Origin: Candidatus Enterousia merdequi
Lineage (GTDB): Bacteria > Pseudomonadota > Alphaproteobacteria > Rs-D84
Length of the DNA: 6,622 bases
Direction of reading: 5' to 3'
Assembly: GCA_018065345.1 (NCBI GenBank)
Contig: JAGHTM010000148.1
Span: 1 to 6,622, forward strand
Positions 6,095 through 6,622 of this stretch are shown in pieces. The first letter of the stretch is position 1; every line of letters starts with the position of its first letter. The position numbers and the translations under genes are program-made. Under the pieces are notes generated by a model. That model made no database searches. It had not been told where the DNA came from and saw only the letters and a program-made list of their open reading frames with translations.

Positions 6095-6138
6095 TCTCTC
6101 TTTGAGTTATTTTAACATTTTTTACAACACTAATGCAA
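6095..6138 (-). promoter_or_regulatory. Candidate promoter and ribosome-binding site for the exported-protein pair
   Basis: On the minus strand an extended -10 element, TG-T-TAAAAT, has its TAAAAT at 6114-6109 (five of six match). TTGCAT (6138-6133) lies 18 bases upstream but matches the -35 consensus only at TTG. A purine stretch AGAGAGAA (6101-6094), 6 to 8 bases before the TTG start at 6087, is the only Shine-Dalgarno candidate and is weak. If used, this promoter would make the two exported-protein genes a separate transcript from the small upstream gene; read-through across the 55-base gap is equally possible. Confidence 0.3.
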
Positions 6139-6142
6139 GAAC

Positions 6143-6622
6143 TTATTCTATACAACAATTAACTGCCTTTCTAACCCATGCACCAAGTTTTTTTACACTT
6201 GATATTTTTCCTTCATCTTTTGTTATTTTTACTGATTTTTTTTCTTCTTTTTTTTCAGAACAAACTTCTTTTGCACCGTCATAAAAAGCAGGAACAGATT
6301 CTTGAACACCATCTAAATCTATTAAATGCATATTTAATCCCCAGAACAAAGAATATAAATCATATGCTTTTTCAAACATTTCGTATGCTTCTTTCTTTTT
6401 GCCTGCACCAATTGCTTTTGTGCCAACTTCATAAATACGCATAGATGCGGCCAACAAATGTTTAGAAATACACCAAACTTCGCCATCTTCACCACTGGAT
6501 TTTTTAACAATACGTTCCATTAATTCTTTGCGCATAGAACGAACTGTATTTATCAAATCATAAAAACCAACTTTACCTGTTTTTGCGCCACTAAAAAAGA
6601 AATGTTCTTCCAAAGACACCAA
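6143..6622 (-). CDS. Small helical cytosolic protein of unknown function (N-terminus at or beyond window edge)
   Basis: At least 159 residues are visible; the frame is open to the window edge, where the first codon is TTG followed by GTG, so the true start may be there or outside. No signal peptide or membrane segment is seen. The N-terminal part (about 4-45) reads SLEEHFFFSGAKTGKVGFYDLINTVRSMRKELMERIVKK in short, a compact mixed segment. Residues 48-100 look strongly helical: EVWCISKHLLAASMRIYEVG (48-67), then KKKEAYEMFEKAYDLYSLFWG (75-95), whose alanine/tyrosine/leucine spacing recalls a TPR-like helical pair. A lysine/glutamate-rich linker (117-140) leads to a short hydrophobic tail ending NCCIE. 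The sharp, low-redundancy N-terminal half looks like a conserved family, but I cannot name it. It precedes the exported-protein pair by 55 bases on the same strand; a functional link is not shown. Confidence 0.8.
   Translation of the reverse strand: MVSLEEHFFFSGAKTGKVGFYDLINTVRSMRKELMERIVKKSSGEDGEVWCISKHLLAASMRIYEVGTKAIGAGKKKEAYEMFEKAYDLYSLFWGLNMHLIDLDGVQESVPAFYDGAKEVCSEKKEEKKSVKITKDEGKISSVKKLGAWVRKAVNCCIE

Noticed and set aside
6178..6444. 88-codon plus-strand frame with hydrophobic leucine/phenylalanine runs
   Set aside because: It mirrors the lysine/glutamate-rich coding of the minus-strand small protein (AAA/GAA codons read as TTT/TTC), so the apparent membrane segments are an artefact.

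Overview
The window is AT-rich bacterial DNA that looks like a low-GC alphaproteobacterium. The best clue is the 136-residue helix-turn-helix regulator, whose layout (basic N-terminus, 'LSQ...FQQIQKYE..GNRIPAARLFDLSQ.L', then 'FFFSGLP') matches the short PraR/PhrR-like regulators common in alphaproteobacteria. The AT-rich composition and the presence of large cysteine-rich exported proteins would fit a host-associated or gut lineage of that class, but this placement is inference. I see no mobile element, CRISPR array, tRNA or rRNA, and no stretch over 125 bases without a gene.

Layout, left to right. (1) Positions 1-101 hold the last 32 codons of an unidentified + strand gene. (2) gpmI, the cofactor-independent phosphoglycerate mutase, runs leftward from 1564 to 98; its stop codon overlaps the stop of the left-edge gene. 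(3) A 121-base divergent intergenic region holds candidate promoters for both neighbours. (4) A rightward XRE-family regulator occupies 1686-2096. (5) Convergent with it is a leftward block from 6622 to 2137: a 3'-truncated-free but 5'-incomplete small helical protein (window edge to 6143), an 832-residue exported cysteine-rich protein that must start at TTG (6087-3589), and a 479-residue exported cysteine-rich protein (3576-2137).

How the genes may work together. gpmI is housekeeping glycolysis/gluconeogenesis. The regulator is placed divergently from it and could regulate itself, gpmI or genes elsewhere. The two exported proteins are 12 bases apart, and the ribosome-binding site of the second overlaps the stop codon of the first, so they are almost certainly co-transcribed and probably translationally coupled. 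Both have Sec-type signal peptides and even numbers of cysteines after the predicted signal peptide (28 and 22), which suggests disulfide-stabilised envelope or surface proteins. I recognise neither as a named family. They are the most likely undescribed system in the window. The small cytosolic protein upstream is separated from them by 55 bases and may or may not be in the same transcript.
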